64,000 nt of DNA, from NCBI GenBank assembly GCA_026397725.1, contig JAPLUI010000127.1, positions 1 through 64,000 of the forward strand, given 5' to 3'. The notes below the pieces were generated by a model that saw only the letters and a list, made by a program, of their open reading frames with translations, made no database searches and was not told the DNA's origin. A program made the position numbers and the translations under genes. This DNA is from Verrucomicrobiota bacterium. Lineage in GTDB: Bacteria > Verrucomicrobiota > Verrucomicrobiia > Verrucomicrobiales > Akkermansiaceae. Shown here one piece after another: positions 1-9,678 of this stretch (position 1 is its first letter; each line of letters starts with the position of its first letter).

Positions 1-117
1 GCTTTTTTTTCAACTTTCGGAGGTGCGCCCGGTGCGTTCGGTCACGCACGCCTTTCAAACGCCCGCATCTAACATTCTTAACTCCGCCTGGAGCCCTCGA
101 AACCCGGTCCCGGATTT

Positions 118-3100
118 GTGTATAAAGACCAGGGTCCGGCCCCCGGCTCTTTCAACGGCCTTCACCGGAACAGCAACTTCCTAGCAGTAAGAAAAATACA
201 ACTTGCTGTTATTGTCGGCTTTCTTTCAGTTTTCTCTTTCCTAACTGCTGTAGATGCAGAAACCGGGAATAATGGCCCGAAACTTCCGGTCAAGGATGGG
301 CTTGCCTTGTGGCTGGATACTTCACAGCTTACCGGGTTGACCAACGGCCAGGAGGTGAGCACGTGGACGGATGTGTCCGGCTGTGGAAATAATGCCACCA
401 GGCAGAGTTCTTCAAACGCCGGTTATCCCCAGTACGTTGCCGGCCAGCTCAACGGCTTGCCGGTATTGCGTTTCAACGAGGGCGAACTCTCGGGCGATTC
501 ATTCAAGTTCAACAGGATCTCGAATATCCGGACAGTATTCTGGGTGGTCAAAGAGCGTGCCGTGAAGGATGTCGGATCATTTCTCCTTGGTGACAGCGAT
601 ACCGCCGACTTTCACAGGCAGTTCAACAACGACAGACACGTCTGGGAAGGGGCCAACGAAAAGGTCAGGAATGGAACGACCCGGCTCATGGGTTCCCAAG
701 CCAGGGGCCTGAACCCATCCATTCCGCCAGGGCAGTTCGTGGTGATTTCACTGGTTACTACCGGGGATGTGCAGGCAAATCAGATCACCAATGATAGGGC
801 TTTCAAAGATAGAGGCTGGCGTGGCGATATGGCGGAAATCCTGATCTATACCAAGGCTTTGTCAGATGACGAGGAGGCCAACGTAGGCCGATACCTTGCC
901 CGCAAATACGGGTTGAATACCGAATACCCACCGGAAGGAGAGCATCGTGTCCCTGCCGGCGTTGGGCAGTTGCGTGCAGCCATAAAAGACTTGATGGCGA
1001 CCTTTGGCAGCGAATATCCGGACGGGCCTAAGTTCAGCGCCCGCCTGGATGACCTGGAAAAGACGTTCAAATTTGAGGAGGAATCCAAGTGGGCAATCGC
1101 ACGGCAGGAATTTGAAAAACTTCATCGCGAAGCTCTCGTCGGCAACCCGCTGGTTGCAGGTCAGCCGCTGGCCTATGTGGTTCGTGCCCAGTACGCCGGT
1201 GATCATCATAATTCTGAAACGATGTTCCAGACGGGCGAGTGCAACACAGCATCCTTTCGCGGCCCTGGCGCTTTAGAGACCATAGACTTTAAGACCGGCG
1301 AAACCAAACTGCTCGTGGATGCACCGCAGGGTATGGTGCGGGACCCGGAAGTGAGATGGGACGGGAAGAAGATTGTCTTCTCCATGCGCAGGGATATCGG
1401 GGATGATTATCACCTCTACGAGATCAACCCCGATGGATCGGCGATAAAGCAACTGACATTCGGTGGAGGAATCACCGATATCGATCCGTTCTATCTGGCC
1501 GATGGCCGGATCGCTTTCTCTTCCACACGTGAACCGAAGTACTGCATGTGCAACGTCCACATCATGTGCAACCTCTTCGTTATGGAAGCCGACGGGGCGA
1601 ATATCCACCAGATCAGCAAGAACACGTTGCACGACGCACACGGTTCGCTGCTGGACGATGGCAGAATCCTGTATGATCGCTGGGAGTATGTAGACAGAAA
1701 CTTCGGCGATCCGCAGGGGTTGTGGACAGCCAACCCCGATGGCACCCAGCACCTCGGTTATTATGGGATCAACACACCTTCGCCGGGCGGCATAATCGAT
1801 GCCCGCCAGATTCCAGGAACAAAATCGGTCATGGCCGTGCTCGGCAGTTGTCACGACAGGCCATGGGGCGCTCTTGGAATCATTGATAGAAGCTACGGAG
1901 TGGACGGCAGGGCGCCGGTGGTTCGGACCTGGCCGGCGGCGGCAGTCGACCTGGTGCGCGATCCCGGAACTGCAAACGGGGCGTGGGACCAGTTCATGGG
2001 TGTGAGACCGCGGTATGAAGACCCGTTCCCGCTAAGTGCAAAATACTTTCTCGTGTCGCGTACAACCGGCAATGATGAACAGATGGGGCTCTACCTCCTG
2101 GATATCTTCGGGAACGAGATGCTGCTCCACACGGAAGGCGGAGGTTGTTATGACCCGCAACCGATAGCAAAGAGACCTGTGCCTCCTGTGATTCCTGTAC
2201 GCCGTGATTTCGAGAACAAGGAGGGAACTTTTTATGTGTATAATGTCTATGAAGGGACCCACATGGCCGGCGTGAAACAAGGCGCAGTAAAATCCCTGCG
2301 CGTGGTTGAGTCCCTGGAAAAGCGCAACTGGACCAACCCGGCATGGGGTGGACAGGGTGTTGAACGGCCAGGCATGAACTGGCACGATTTCTCCGCCAAA
2401 CGCATCCTGGGAACTGTTCCGGTGGAGACGGATGGCAGTGCGCACTTCACTTTACCGTCCGAACGGTTCGTCTATTTCCAGCTCCTGGATGAGCGTGGAA
2501 TGATGATTCAATCAATGCGTACAGGCACACTCGTGCAGTCGGGGGAGCGCACTGGATGTATTGGCTGTCACGAGAACCGTATTTCCGGTTCATTGCCTGC
2601 AAACACGAGCACGCCGATTGCGATGCTCAGGCCGCCCAGCAAGCTTACCGGCTGGCATGGGCCGGAACGAGCCTACGGTTATTTGGCGGAGATGCAGCCG
2701 GTCTGGGACCGTAATTGCATAAAGTGTCACGATTTCGGCAAAGAGGGCAGCAAGAAGCTGGTGCTCGCCGGAGACAAAAACAGCGCATTCAACATATCCT
2801 ACACGACGCTCTGGACGAGCGGGCTTCTGCGCGTGGTGGGCGCCGGGCCGGCCGAGATCCAGGCGCCTTACAGTTGGGGGTCCCATGCTTCGCCTCTTAT
2901 TAAGGTAATCCAGGAAAACAGGAAGCAACATACCAACGTCAAACTCAGCACTGAAGATTTTGACCGGCTCGTGACATGGGTGGATCTGAATGCACCTTAC
3001 TACCCGGCCTATGAGAGTAATTTTCCTAACAACAACTACGGCCGTTCGCCTCTAGACGCAGCACAAACCGGACAGTTGCAGGGGATCAGCGACTTGGAAA

Positions 3101-3378
3101 TCTGTTTTGACAGGCCGGAGATGAGTCCCGGGCTGGAGAAGATCAAAAGCGATCCGGCAAAATACAACGCCGCACTTGAGGCGATCAGGGCGGGGAAGGC
3201 AGCGCTGGAAAAATCTCCGCGGCCCGACATGCCTGGCTTCGTGCCATCTCCAAAGGATCAGGAACGGCTAACGAAGTATGACGAGCGCCGGAAGATCGAA
3301 CTGCGCAATCGCGAGGCAATTCGAACGGGAAAGAAACTGTACGATGCAGTGCCTGTCGGTCAACTCCCCCCGCGTTGA
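118..3378 (+). CDS. HzsA-like secreted di-haem protein with N-terminal LamG-like domain
   Basis: 1086 aa. Residues 1-24 are encoded by dispersed repeat R1; a signal peptide follows (about 25-48, hydrophobic core ending near VDAE). A LamG/concanavalin-like domain spans about 55-270 (opens GLALWLDTSQL), then a PD40/TolB-like beta-propeller with the arrangement of the hydrazine synthase alpha-subunit middle region (about 330-750). Two c-type haem sites are visible, CIGCH at 814-818 and CIKCH at 867-871. The propeller also carries a cysteine-rich patch (CMCNVHIMC). Known of the family: such proteins are widespread in Planctomycetes and Verrucomicrobia and lack an assigned reaction; hydrazine synthesis should not be inferred. 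GTG at 118 is the first start after an in-frame TAA, and no later ATG precedes the signal peptide. Sister of the 4876 gene, which lacks the LamG domain but has an FGE domain. Confidence 0.8.
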   Translation: MYKDQGPAPGSFNGLHRNSNFLAVRKIQLAVIVGFLSVFSFLTAVDAETGNNGPKLPVKDGLALWLDTSQLTGLTNGQEVSTWTDVSGCGNNATRQSSSNAGYPQYVAGQLNGLPVLRFNEGELSGDSFKFNRISNIRTVFWVVKERAVKDVGSFLLGDSDTADFHRQFNNDRHVWEGANEKVRNGTTRLMGSQARGLNPSIPPGQFVVISLVTTGDVQANQITNDRAFKDRGWRGDMAEILIYTKALSDDEEANVGRYLARKYGLNTEYPPEGEHRVPAGVGQLRAAIKDLMATFGSEYPDGPKFSARLDDLEKTFKFEEESKWAIARQEFEKLHREALVGNPLVAGQPLAYVVRAQYAGDHHNSETMFQTGECNTASFRGPGALETIDFKTGETKLLVDAPQGMVRDPEVRWDGKKIVFSMRRDIGDDYHLYEINPDGSAIKQLTFGGGITDIDPFYLADGRIAFSSTREPKYCMCNVHIMCNLFVMEADGANIHQISKNTLHDAHGSLLDDGRILYDRWEYVDRNFGDPQGLWTANPDGTQHLGYYGINTPSPGGIIDARQIPGTKSVMAVLGSCHDRPWGALGIIDRSYGVDGRAPVVRTWPAAAVDLVRDPGTANGAWDQFMGVRPRYEDPFPLSAKYFLVSRTTGNDEQMGLYLLDIFGNEMLLHTEGGGCYDPQPIAKRPVPPVIPVRRDFENKEGTFYVYNVYEGTHMAGVKQGAVKSLRVVESLEKRNWTNPAWGGQGVERPGMNWHDFSAKRILGTVPVETDGSAHFTLPSERFVYFQLLDERGMMIQSMRTGTLVQSGERTGCIGCHENRISGSLPANTSTPIAMLRPPSKLTGWHGPERAYGYLAEMQPVWDRNCIKCHDFGKEGSKKLVLAGDKNSAFNISYTTLWTSGLLRVVGAGPAEIQAPYSWGSHASPLIKVIQENRKQHTNVKLSTEDFDRLVTWVDLNAPYYPAYESNFPNNNYGRSPLDAAQTGQLQGISDLEICFDRPEMSPGLEKIKSDPAKYNAALEAIRAGKAALEKSPRPDMPGFVPSPKDQERLTKYDERRKIELRNREAIRTGKKLYDAVPVGQLPPR
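131..188 (+). repeat. R1 dispersed repeat, copy 1
   Basis: Matches the R1 core GGTCCGGCC(A/C)CCGGCTCTT, continues with AACGGCCTTCACC and ends in TTCCTAGCAGT. It lies in frame at the start of the first gene, so the repeat encodes its extreme N-terminus. The left part of R1 (CCCCATGAATC...) is absent here. Confidence 0.75.
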
Positions 3379-3413
3379 AGACTGAATGTAAGCGTCCTAA
3401 ATTCTTAGGTAAT

Positions 3414-3551
3414 CCCCCAGCTTTGCTGGGGGACTCCCAGAGTTTGACAACTGGAGATGTTTGGTGGGGCTTAGCCGCCTTCAGGCGGCTCCCAGCCCAA
3501 TCAGCCGCTTTGAGCGGCTAACATATTTCATGCCCCCGGCTTTGCCGGGGG
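3414..3551. repeat. Cluster of four perfect hairpins (REP-like)
   Basis: Four inverted repeats in 138 bp: CCCCCAGCTTTGCTGGGGG (3414-3432), AGCCGCCTTCAGGCGGCT (3473-3490), AGCCGCTTTGAGCGGCT (3503-3519) and CCCCCGGCTTTGCCGGGGG (3533-3551). They separate two convergent genes and could act as a two-way terminator. The set of short GC stems with tiny loops resembles REP elements mobilised by REP-associated or IS200-like transposases. The last hairpin overlaps the 3' end of the minus-strand hydrolase. Confidence 0.7.
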
Positions 3552-4544
3552 TATCTGAATGGCCCGCAGAATGAATTCCACGACTGGCAAGGGATCCCTC
3601 AGCCCGTGTGGATGATGGCCCACACCACCCTTAAGAATGATCGTCATGTTCCGTCCGCCTGCCTTTTCATAACGCTCCTTGAACAGCCCCGTGTTTTCTT
3701 CATAGCGCACTACTTCGTCGCGATCCCCGCAGACGTGAATGATCGGCACGTTCGCCTGGGCGAAGATGCGGGCTTTATCGACAGGGTTCTGATTGTAGGC
3801 CAGCGCCTCGGCCTCCGACTTGAATCCATAGAGTCGCAGCAATTCCTTCTCCTTGACGCCGGGCCAACTTTGGACATTCATCACAGGTGCGTCCCCGTAA
3901 ATGCACGCGACTTTCTCCGGGTTCTCGGCGGCCCAATTATAGGCTACCAGGCCGCTGCGGCTGTAGCCTTCAAGCACCACTTTCTTTGAAAATCCCCGCT
4001 TCGTCGTGAGTTCGGCATAAAGAGCGCTCCACCGCGCGACGCCCTGCGGACTGCCAAAATCGTCCGCATCCATGCCGACGAAATAGACTCCCTTTTCCAA
4101 CAGTGCCCGAGCAACCTGCAACGGGTCGGCGGCACAGCGCTCGAGCAGCCAAGGTTTGCCCGGCAATGGTTTTGCAGGGGCGACGATCCGCACTCGCACG
4201 CCGTCAAGTTCGAAGTTCTCGATGTGCAAATGACTCCAGTCGGTTTGCGGCTCGTTGTAAAAGGGAGCTGCCCCTCCGCCCGGATCATAATCCTTCAGCA
4301 ACTGCACGTCCACGCCCCGCGCCGGCGGCTGGTCGTCAGTTAGAAAGGCCAGATTCGCCCCGGGCTTGAGCAGGGTCTTGGCGATGGTGATCTGCGTGGG
4401 CCAGGGCACCAGGTGCAGGGGCCGCTCCTCCGCGGGCGCGGCGACCGGCTCCACGGCGGCCACCAAGGCGGCGGCACTGAACAGGGCAACGCCTCCGCTG
4501 ACAATTATCGATTTCGTGATTTGCATGGATTTCGTGGTTTGCAT
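3528..4544 (-). CDS. Secreted alpha/beta hydrolase
   Basis: 338 aa. The N-terminal signal/anchor segment is about 12-35. The alpha/beta-hydrolase core has nucleophile elbow GYSRSG (Ser195), an acid in HVCGDRDE (Asp274/276) and a histidine in GVGHHPHG (His310/311), so a full triad can be assigned. The substrate is unknown; an esterase or deacylase role near glycosidases is plausible. Residues 43-53 (LHLVPWPTQIT) resemble the opening of GH20 N-terminal domains and not a hydrolase, suggesting a chimeric N-terminus. The last seven residues (PPAKPGA) are encoded by a perfect hairpin. The start region contains a near-direct repeat (ATGCAAACCACGAAATCC / ATGCAAATCACGAAATCG), so initiation could be at residue 1 or 7; no clear Shine-Dalgarno is seen. 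Confidence 0.75.
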   Translation of the reverse strand: MQTTKSMQITKSIIVSGGVALFSAAALVAAVEPVAAPAEERPLHLVPWPTQITIAKTLLKPGANLAFLTDDQPPARGVDVQLLKDYDPGGGAAPFYNEPQTDWSHLHIENFELDGVRVRIVAPAKPLPGKPWLLERCAADPLQVARALLEKGVYFVGMDADDFGSPQGVARWSALYAELTTKRGFSKKVVLEGYSRSGLVAYNWAAENPEKVACIYGDAPVMNVQSWPGVKEKELLRLYGFKSEAEALAYNQNPVDKARIFAQANVPIIHVCGDRDEVVRYEENTGLFKERYEKAGGRNMTIILKGGVGHHPHGLRDPLPVVEFILRAIQIPPAKPGA

Positions 4545-4875
4545 GGATTTATACAGGCCGCCTTATCAGGAAATTTCGTTGGATTTCCGGCAGGAATCCG
4601 GGTGTGGAATGTGTTGCTTGAACGACACGATTATTGCCGCCCGCCAAATGCAAGGGCAGCAAGAAGGTGATTCATCCCAACCTCCTCCCATATCGCAGTT
4701 CTTCAGGCCGCAGGATTCTTATGGGACGTTGCCCTGGGCTATGACCGCTCGTGGAGCACAGGAAAATTTCCGCCGGGGGTTTTTTCACTTGCACCTGGCG
4801 GCGGCTGCCAGGAAGCTCTGCCCGCCGGGCCACCCCATGACGGGACGCCTTGCGAAATGAAATGACACCGCCCGT
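4545..4875. other. Intergenic region between divergent genes
   Basis: About 330 bp between the minus-strand hydrolase and the plus-strand HzsA-like gene. Presumably it carries both promoters. I recognise no gene, repeat or clear promoter box; the open frames here have no recognisable content. Confidence 0.4.
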
Positions 4876-7800
4876 ATGAAAACATCACGGATCATCTTGA
4901 TAGGATTTGGGATTGCGAGCGGCGCCCTGCTGGCGGACACTCCACCGGTGAAGCCCGGCCCGTTCGCCCCCTCGCCGTCGAGCGTCAAGGAGTTTCCGGC
5001 GCTGCGCGGCATGCCCGCCACCCGCGCCGCCCTCGAGGACCTGATCACCACCCACGGCACCCAATTCCCCCAAGGCAAGGAATTCCTCAAACGCCTCACC
5101 GACCTGGAGCAATCCGTTCAGGCCGCCGAATCCGCCTTGGCCGGCGGCGACGCGGCGGCCCGGCCCCGCCTCACCGAACTGGCCGGACAATTCGCCGTGC
5201 TGCAGCGCGACGCCCTGCTGGCCAATCCGCTGTTAGCCTTCGACAAGCTCCTGTTGATCAAACGCACGCCGGCCAAACTCGGCCTGCCCCAAAACCATGT
5301 GGGCAACTGCTCCATCCCCAACACCGGCTACGACAACGAGATCGCCGTACTCTCGCCGGTGAACCCGCAGGGAACCCTAACAACCCTGATGAAACCCCAG
5401 AAGACCGAGTTCGTGGGCGACATGAAACTGGACTTCGGCGGGGACAAACTGCTGTTTTCCATGCCCGGCAAAAACGACCGCTGGCAGGTCTGGGAAATCA
5501 AGACCGACGGCAGCGGCCTGCGCCAGGTGACTCCAGGTGAGGAACCCGACGTGGACAACTACGACCCGTGCTACCTGCCTAACGGACAGATCATCTTCGC
5601 CTCGAACCGTGCCTTCGCCAGCGTGCCCTGCAGCGACGGCACCAACACCGTGGCCAACCTCTGCAAAATGAACGCCGATGGCTCCGGCATCCGCCAGTTG
5701 TGCTTCGACCAGGACCAGAACTGGTGCCCCACCGTGCTCAACGACGGCAGCGTGATGTACACCCGCTGGGAATACTCCGACACGGCCCATTTCTTCACGC
5801 GCATCCTGTTCCGCATGAACCCGGACGGCTCCGGCCAAATGGCCTACTACGGCAGCAATTCCTATTGGCCCAACGCGTTCTTCTTTGCCAAACCCATCCC
5901 TAACCACCCCACCAAGTTCATTTCCGTCATCTCCGGCCACCACGGCGTGCCGCGCATGGGCGAATTGATCCTGTTCGACACCGCCAAGGGGCGCTACGAG
6001 GCCGACGGCGTGGTCCAGCGCATCCCGGGCTATGGACAGAAGGTCAACCCCGTCATCGCCGACCAACTGGTCGATGGCTCATGGCCGAAGTTTCTCCATC
6101 CTTATCCGCTCAGCGACAAATACTTCCTGGTTTCCAGCCAGCCCACACCGGAATCGAAGTGGGGGATCTATCTGGTAGATGTGTTCGACAACATGACACT
6201 CATCAAGGAACAGGACGGTTATGTCCTGTTCGAGCCGATCCCCGTGCGCAAAACCACCCGTCCGCCGATTATCCCCGACCGCATCGATCTGACCAAAAAA
6301 GACGCCACGGTCTATCTGGCGGATATCTATCAAGGCCCCGGCCTCAAGGGCGTGCCGCGCGGAACCGTGAAAAAAATGCGCCTCTACGAACCGCACTACG
6401 GCTACCTGTACCCACAGATGGCAGGACATATCAAAATCGGCATCGACGGCCCGTGGGACGTCCATCGCATCCTCGGCACCGTGCCGGTCGAGGCCGACGG
6501 CTCGGCCAGCTTCAAGGTGCCCGCCAACACCCCCGTCGCCGTGCAACCGCTCGACGCAGAAGGCAAGGCCATCCAGCTCATGCGCAGTTGGTACACCGCC
6601 ATGCCCGGCGAGAGCTTCTCGTGCATCGGCTGCCATGACACCCAGAACACCATCCCGCCGACCAAGCCGACCCTCGCCAGCCAACGCAAGCCCTCGGAAA
6701 TCACCCCGTGGCGTGGCCCGGCTCGCGGCTTCAGCTTCAAACGCGAGGTGCAGCCGGTGTTGGATAAATTCTGCGTCGGTTGCCACAAGGAGGGTGCCCC
6801 ACCGGTCAACGGCCAGCCTGTGCCCGACTTCACCGCCAAGAAAACCAACGGCGACCGCAACTTCACCCCGGCCTACATCGCGCTCCATCCCTTTGTGCGC
6901 CGCCCCGGCCCGGAAAGCGACTATCACCTGCAAAAACCGTTGGAATGGCATGCCGACACCAGCGAGCTGGTGCAGATGCTCCAGCGCGGCCACCACAACG
7001 TGAAACTCGACGACGAGGCCTGGGACCGCATCGTCACCTGGATCGACCTCAACGTGCCCGACCACGGCACCTGGACCGAGCAGTCCAACGGTGCGCAGCC
7101 CGTCATGCAGCGGCGCCTCGCGATGCACGTGAAATACGCCAACCGCAGCGACGACCAGGAACTGATCCCCGAACCAGTGAGCAAGGAACCGGTGGCCTAT
7201 GTCGCCCCGCCACCGCTGCCCGAGCGCAAGCCGCAGGACCTGCGCGTGGCCGGGTGGTCGTTTGACGCCGCCGAGGCGGCCAAACGGCAGGCCGACACCA
7301 AGTTAACCGCCAAGTTGAAGATCGACGTGGAGGGGGGACAAGCGTTGGAACTGGCGGCGATTCCCGCCGGCGAGTTCCTGATGGGCGAGGCCGACGGCGA
7401 GGCCGACGAACTTCCCGTGTGCCAGGTGAAGATCGACCAGCCGTTCTATCTGGGAGTGGCGGAAATCAACAACGCCCAGTATGCGCTTTTCGACCCCGCG
7501 CATTCAAGCGGCGTGATCAGCATGACCGGCAAGGACCAGAACACACGCGGCCTTGACGTCAGCCAGCCTAACCAACCGGTGGTGCGCGTTACCTGGAACG
7601 AGGCCATGGATTTCTGCAAGTGGCTTTCCAGCAAGACGGGCAAGAAATTCACGCTTCCCACCGAAGCCCAATGGGAATGGGCCTGCCGCGCCGGCACCGA
7701 CTCACCGTTTTTCTATGGCAACCGCGACACGGATTTCTCCAAGTTCGCCAATCTGGCCGACATCTCGCTCAATGGCCTGGATCGCGGCGACGCCACGCCA

Positions 7801-8109
7801 TGGCATCCCAGGGACCGCCGCTTCAACGACGGCAACTGCGTGACCTCGGACGTGGGCGGCTATCAGCCGAACGCCTGGGGCCTGCGCAGCATGCATGGCA
7901 ACGCGGCCGAGTGGACACTCAGCACCTATCGACCCTATCCCTATCAGGCCGGCGACGGGCGCAACGACCCCAACCCGTCCGACATGAAAACCGTGCGCGG
8001 CGGCTCATGGTTCGACCGGCCGGTCCACGCGCGTTCCGCCGCACGCTTGCCCTACCGGCCGTGGCAGGCGGTTTACAACGTCGGCTTCCGCGTGGCGATG
8101 TCCGAGTGA
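4876..8109 (+). CDS. HzsA-like di-haem propeller protein fused to FGE-type domain
   Basis: 1077 aa. A short signal peptide (about 1-20) is followed by a helical stretch, a PD40-type propeller/HzsA-middle region (about 120-560), haem sites CIGCH (583-587) and CVGCH (633-637), and a formylglycine-generating-enzyme/SUMF1-type domain from about 822 to the end (IPAGEFLMGE, LPTEAQWEWACRAG, GNAAEW, VRGGSW, GFRVA). Known: FGE-fold domains activate sulfatases or serve as binding/catalytic modules in many secreted bacterial proteins. Inference: a periplasmic or surface redox protein with an accessory FGE-fold module; I could not assign the copper/cysteine residues needed for true FGE activity. It is 37 percent longer than its haem/propeller core needs because of the fusion. 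Neighbour of an unrelated hydrolase on the other strand. Confidence 0.8.
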   Translation: MKTSRIILIGFGIASGALLADTPPVKPGPFAPSPSSVKEFPALRGMPATRAALEDLITTHGTQFPQGKEFLKRLTDLEQSVQAAESALAGGDAAARPRLTELAGQFAVLQRDALLANPLLAFDKLLLIKRTPAKLGLPQNHVGNCSIPNTGYDNEIAVLSPVNPQGTLTTLMKPQKTEFVGDMKLDFGGDKLLFSMPGKNDRWQVWEIKTDGSGLRQVTPGEEPDVDNYDPCYLPNGQIIFASNRAFASVPCSDGTNTVANLCKMNADGSGIRQLCFDQDQNWCPTVLNDGSVMYTRWEYSDTAHFFTRILFRMNPDGSGQMAYYGSNSYWPNAFFFAKPIPNHPTKFISVISGHHGVPRMGELILFDTAKGRYEADGVVQRIPGYGQKVNPVIADQLVDGSWPKFLHPYPLSDKYFLVSSQPTPESKWGIYLVDVFDNMTLIKEQDGYVLFEPIPVRKTTRPPIIPDRIDLTKKDATVYLADIYQGPGLKGVPRGTVKKMRLYEPHYGYLYPQMAGHIKIGIDGPWDVHRILGTVPVEADGSASFKVPANTPVAVQPLDAEGKAIQLMRSWYTAMPGESFSCIGCHDTQNTIPPTKPTLASQRKPSEITPWRGPARGFSFKREVQPVLDKFCVGCHKEGAPPVNGQPVPDFTAKKTNGDRNFTPAYIALHPFVRRPGPESDYHLQKPLEWHADTSELVQMLQRGHHNVKLDDEAWDRIVTWIDLNVPDHGTWTEQSNGAQPVMQRRLAMHVKYANRSDDQELIPEPVSKEPVAYVAPPPLPERKPQDLRVAGWSFDAAEAAKRQADTKLTAKLKIDVEGGQALELAAIPAGEFLMGEADGEADELPVCQVKIDQPFYLGVAEINNAQYALFDPAHSSGVISMTGKDQNTRGLDVSQPNQPVVRVTWNEAMDFCKWLSSKTGKKFTLPTEAQWEWACRAGTDSPFFYGNRDTDFSKFANLADISLNGLDRGDATPWHPRDRRFNDGNCVTSDVGGYQPNAWGLRSMHGNAAEWTLSTYRPYPYQAGDGRNDPNPSDMKTVRGGSWFDRPVHARSAARLPYRPWQAVYNVGFRVAMSE

Positions 8110-8385
8110 CCCAGCCGGCAACGGGGGGAATGCGCCTGTTCAACCGGTTGTCGGCAGCGTCGAGCGCAGCGGCTTCACGTTGGGTTTCATGGGATCCGGT
8201 GGGTTACCCTGAAAAGGTAAATGGAAACGGTTGTCGTGCCATTCTTAACCACAGATTTCACGGATTGAAGAGGATTACACGGAGAATATGAATACGATCT
8301 GTCAAAGCTTAGACTCACCCAGAAGGTGAACGCCATAAGACTCATAACTCTTTCATAATCCGTGTTTCTATTTTGCTATCTAGGG
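8110..8385. repeat. Intergenic stretch with degenerate CACGGATT-type repeat
   Basis: Contains ACCACAGATTTCACGGATTG and GATTACACGGAGAATATG, related to the fold-back element at 34.9-35.1 kb (ACCACGGATTACACGGATT). A preceding GGGTTACCCTGAAAAGG resembles the terminal part of that element. No gene seen. Confidence 0.45.
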
Positions 8386-9662
8386 TTACGGGGGCGCGGT
8401 GGTAGCAGGCAGCGGCGGGCGGAGGGCGGGGTCGGCATGGTCCGCGTGATAGATCGTGATCAATTCGGCAAAGGCCTGCTGGCAGCGGTCGTTGGGCTTG
8501 CCGCCGTTGGCCTTGAGTTCTGCGTCGAGCAGGGCGTGCAGATAGAGCAGCCGCCAGCGCCAGGCGGTCCGGGCCTGCGGCATCAGTGTTGGAGCGAGGC
8601 GCCGCATCGTGGCATACGCCTGATCCGCGCCCGGATCGGGCTGCGGTTGAGCGCCGCGCGACGGGAACCAATCGAGCTGGAGTTTCACGCCGTCGAGTTC
8701 GCCCGGCCACCAACGCCAGTGGTGGTTCTGTTCGAGGATGGCGATAACTTTCTCGATCTCGTCGGCCGCGTCCGGGGCGAACTCGAAGGCGAGGTATTCG
8801 CGCAGGGTTTCGGCCACCGGCCGGTCGTTCCAATACAACTGGCTGATAACCACACGTAGCGCGGCTGCAGGTCGGCGGCCCAATCGAACTCGTGGCCGAG
8901 CACCTTGAGGATATATTCCAGGCCGGCGGGTTTGCTCGGGCAGACGGCGCAGTCATACCAGCCGCCGCGTTTGGCGCTGGGATCGGCCCGCAGCGCGGCG
9001 GGCGAATCGCCATAGGCTTCGTTGGCCACCACCATCAGGGCCACGTCCAGGCCGATGTCTTTTGCTCTCTGGAGCACGGCATGAAGGCACGCGCGGAAGG
9101 CCACCGCCCTGGGATCGTCGGCCCCGTCAAAGTGGTGCATGTCATACCAGACGGCCAGGGTGTTGTAACCCCACAGCCCGAGTTCCTCCACCTAGTGTTG
9201 CACCTCCTCCACCGGCGCGTCATGATAGAAGTTATGGAAATGGGTGGCGAAGTAGATGCCGCGCACGGGTTTTTGCGGCACCGAGGTGCCGCGCCACGCA
9301 CCTGCCGTAAACCCTGCCGGATCGTACCGCGAGGAGCGCAGGAACTTGCCCACGCCGTAGAGCAGTCCGCGCTCGTCGTTGCCGACGATGCGCACGCCGC
9401 CGCCAGGACCGTCCTCGATGCGGAAGCCTTCGGCGCCGATGCCTGGCGTGACGGCCAACTCTGCGGTGACCGGGGCCAGGCCGGTGGTGCTGACTCTGGC
9501 GTCACAGCGCTGTTCCACCTGGCGCGCAAACACCCGGCCGATGTTCTCCACCATGGTGCCCGGTTGCTCCGGCAGCACGAGACGGACGGACAGTGCGGTC
9601 GAGGCATGCAGCGGCAAGCCGCAGCAACCGGCTAACAGGAAAAGACAGCGCGTTGTTCTCAT
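8386..9662 (-). pseudogene. Broken GH20/GH67-type glycosidase-like gene
   Basis: On the minus strand it opens with a signal peptide (MRTTRCLFLLAGCCGLPLHA) and an alpha/beta N-terminal domain of the GH20b/GH67N type (GFRIEDGPGGGVRIVGNDE, GLLYGVGKFLR). This continues into a barrel-like region (WGYNTLAVWYDMHHF). Two lesions are visible: an in-frame TAG between EEVQH and VEELGLWGYN near 9190, and a 2-bp insertion (GTGTGG where GTGG restores the frame) near 8860, after which the frame reads VISQLYWNDRP to the end. Repairing both gives about 425 aa. The family is inferred from the domain style only; exact GH assignment is uncertain. It is the third of three consecutive decayed minus-strand genes, probably a former operon. 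Confidence 0.6.
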
Positions 9663-9678
9663 GGAATCATCAGGTTTG

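Noticed and set aside
5377-7128. Long minus-strand ORFs (229 and 349 aa) inside the second HzsA-like gene
   Set aside because: Shadows of a GC-rich gene: rich in G, A, V, H and D from complementary codons, no start context, no family resemblance.
118-8109. Hydrazine synthase / anammox function
   Set aside because: Only the middle-domain and haem architecture is similar; no other anammox genes, and this protein type is common in non-anammox bacteria.
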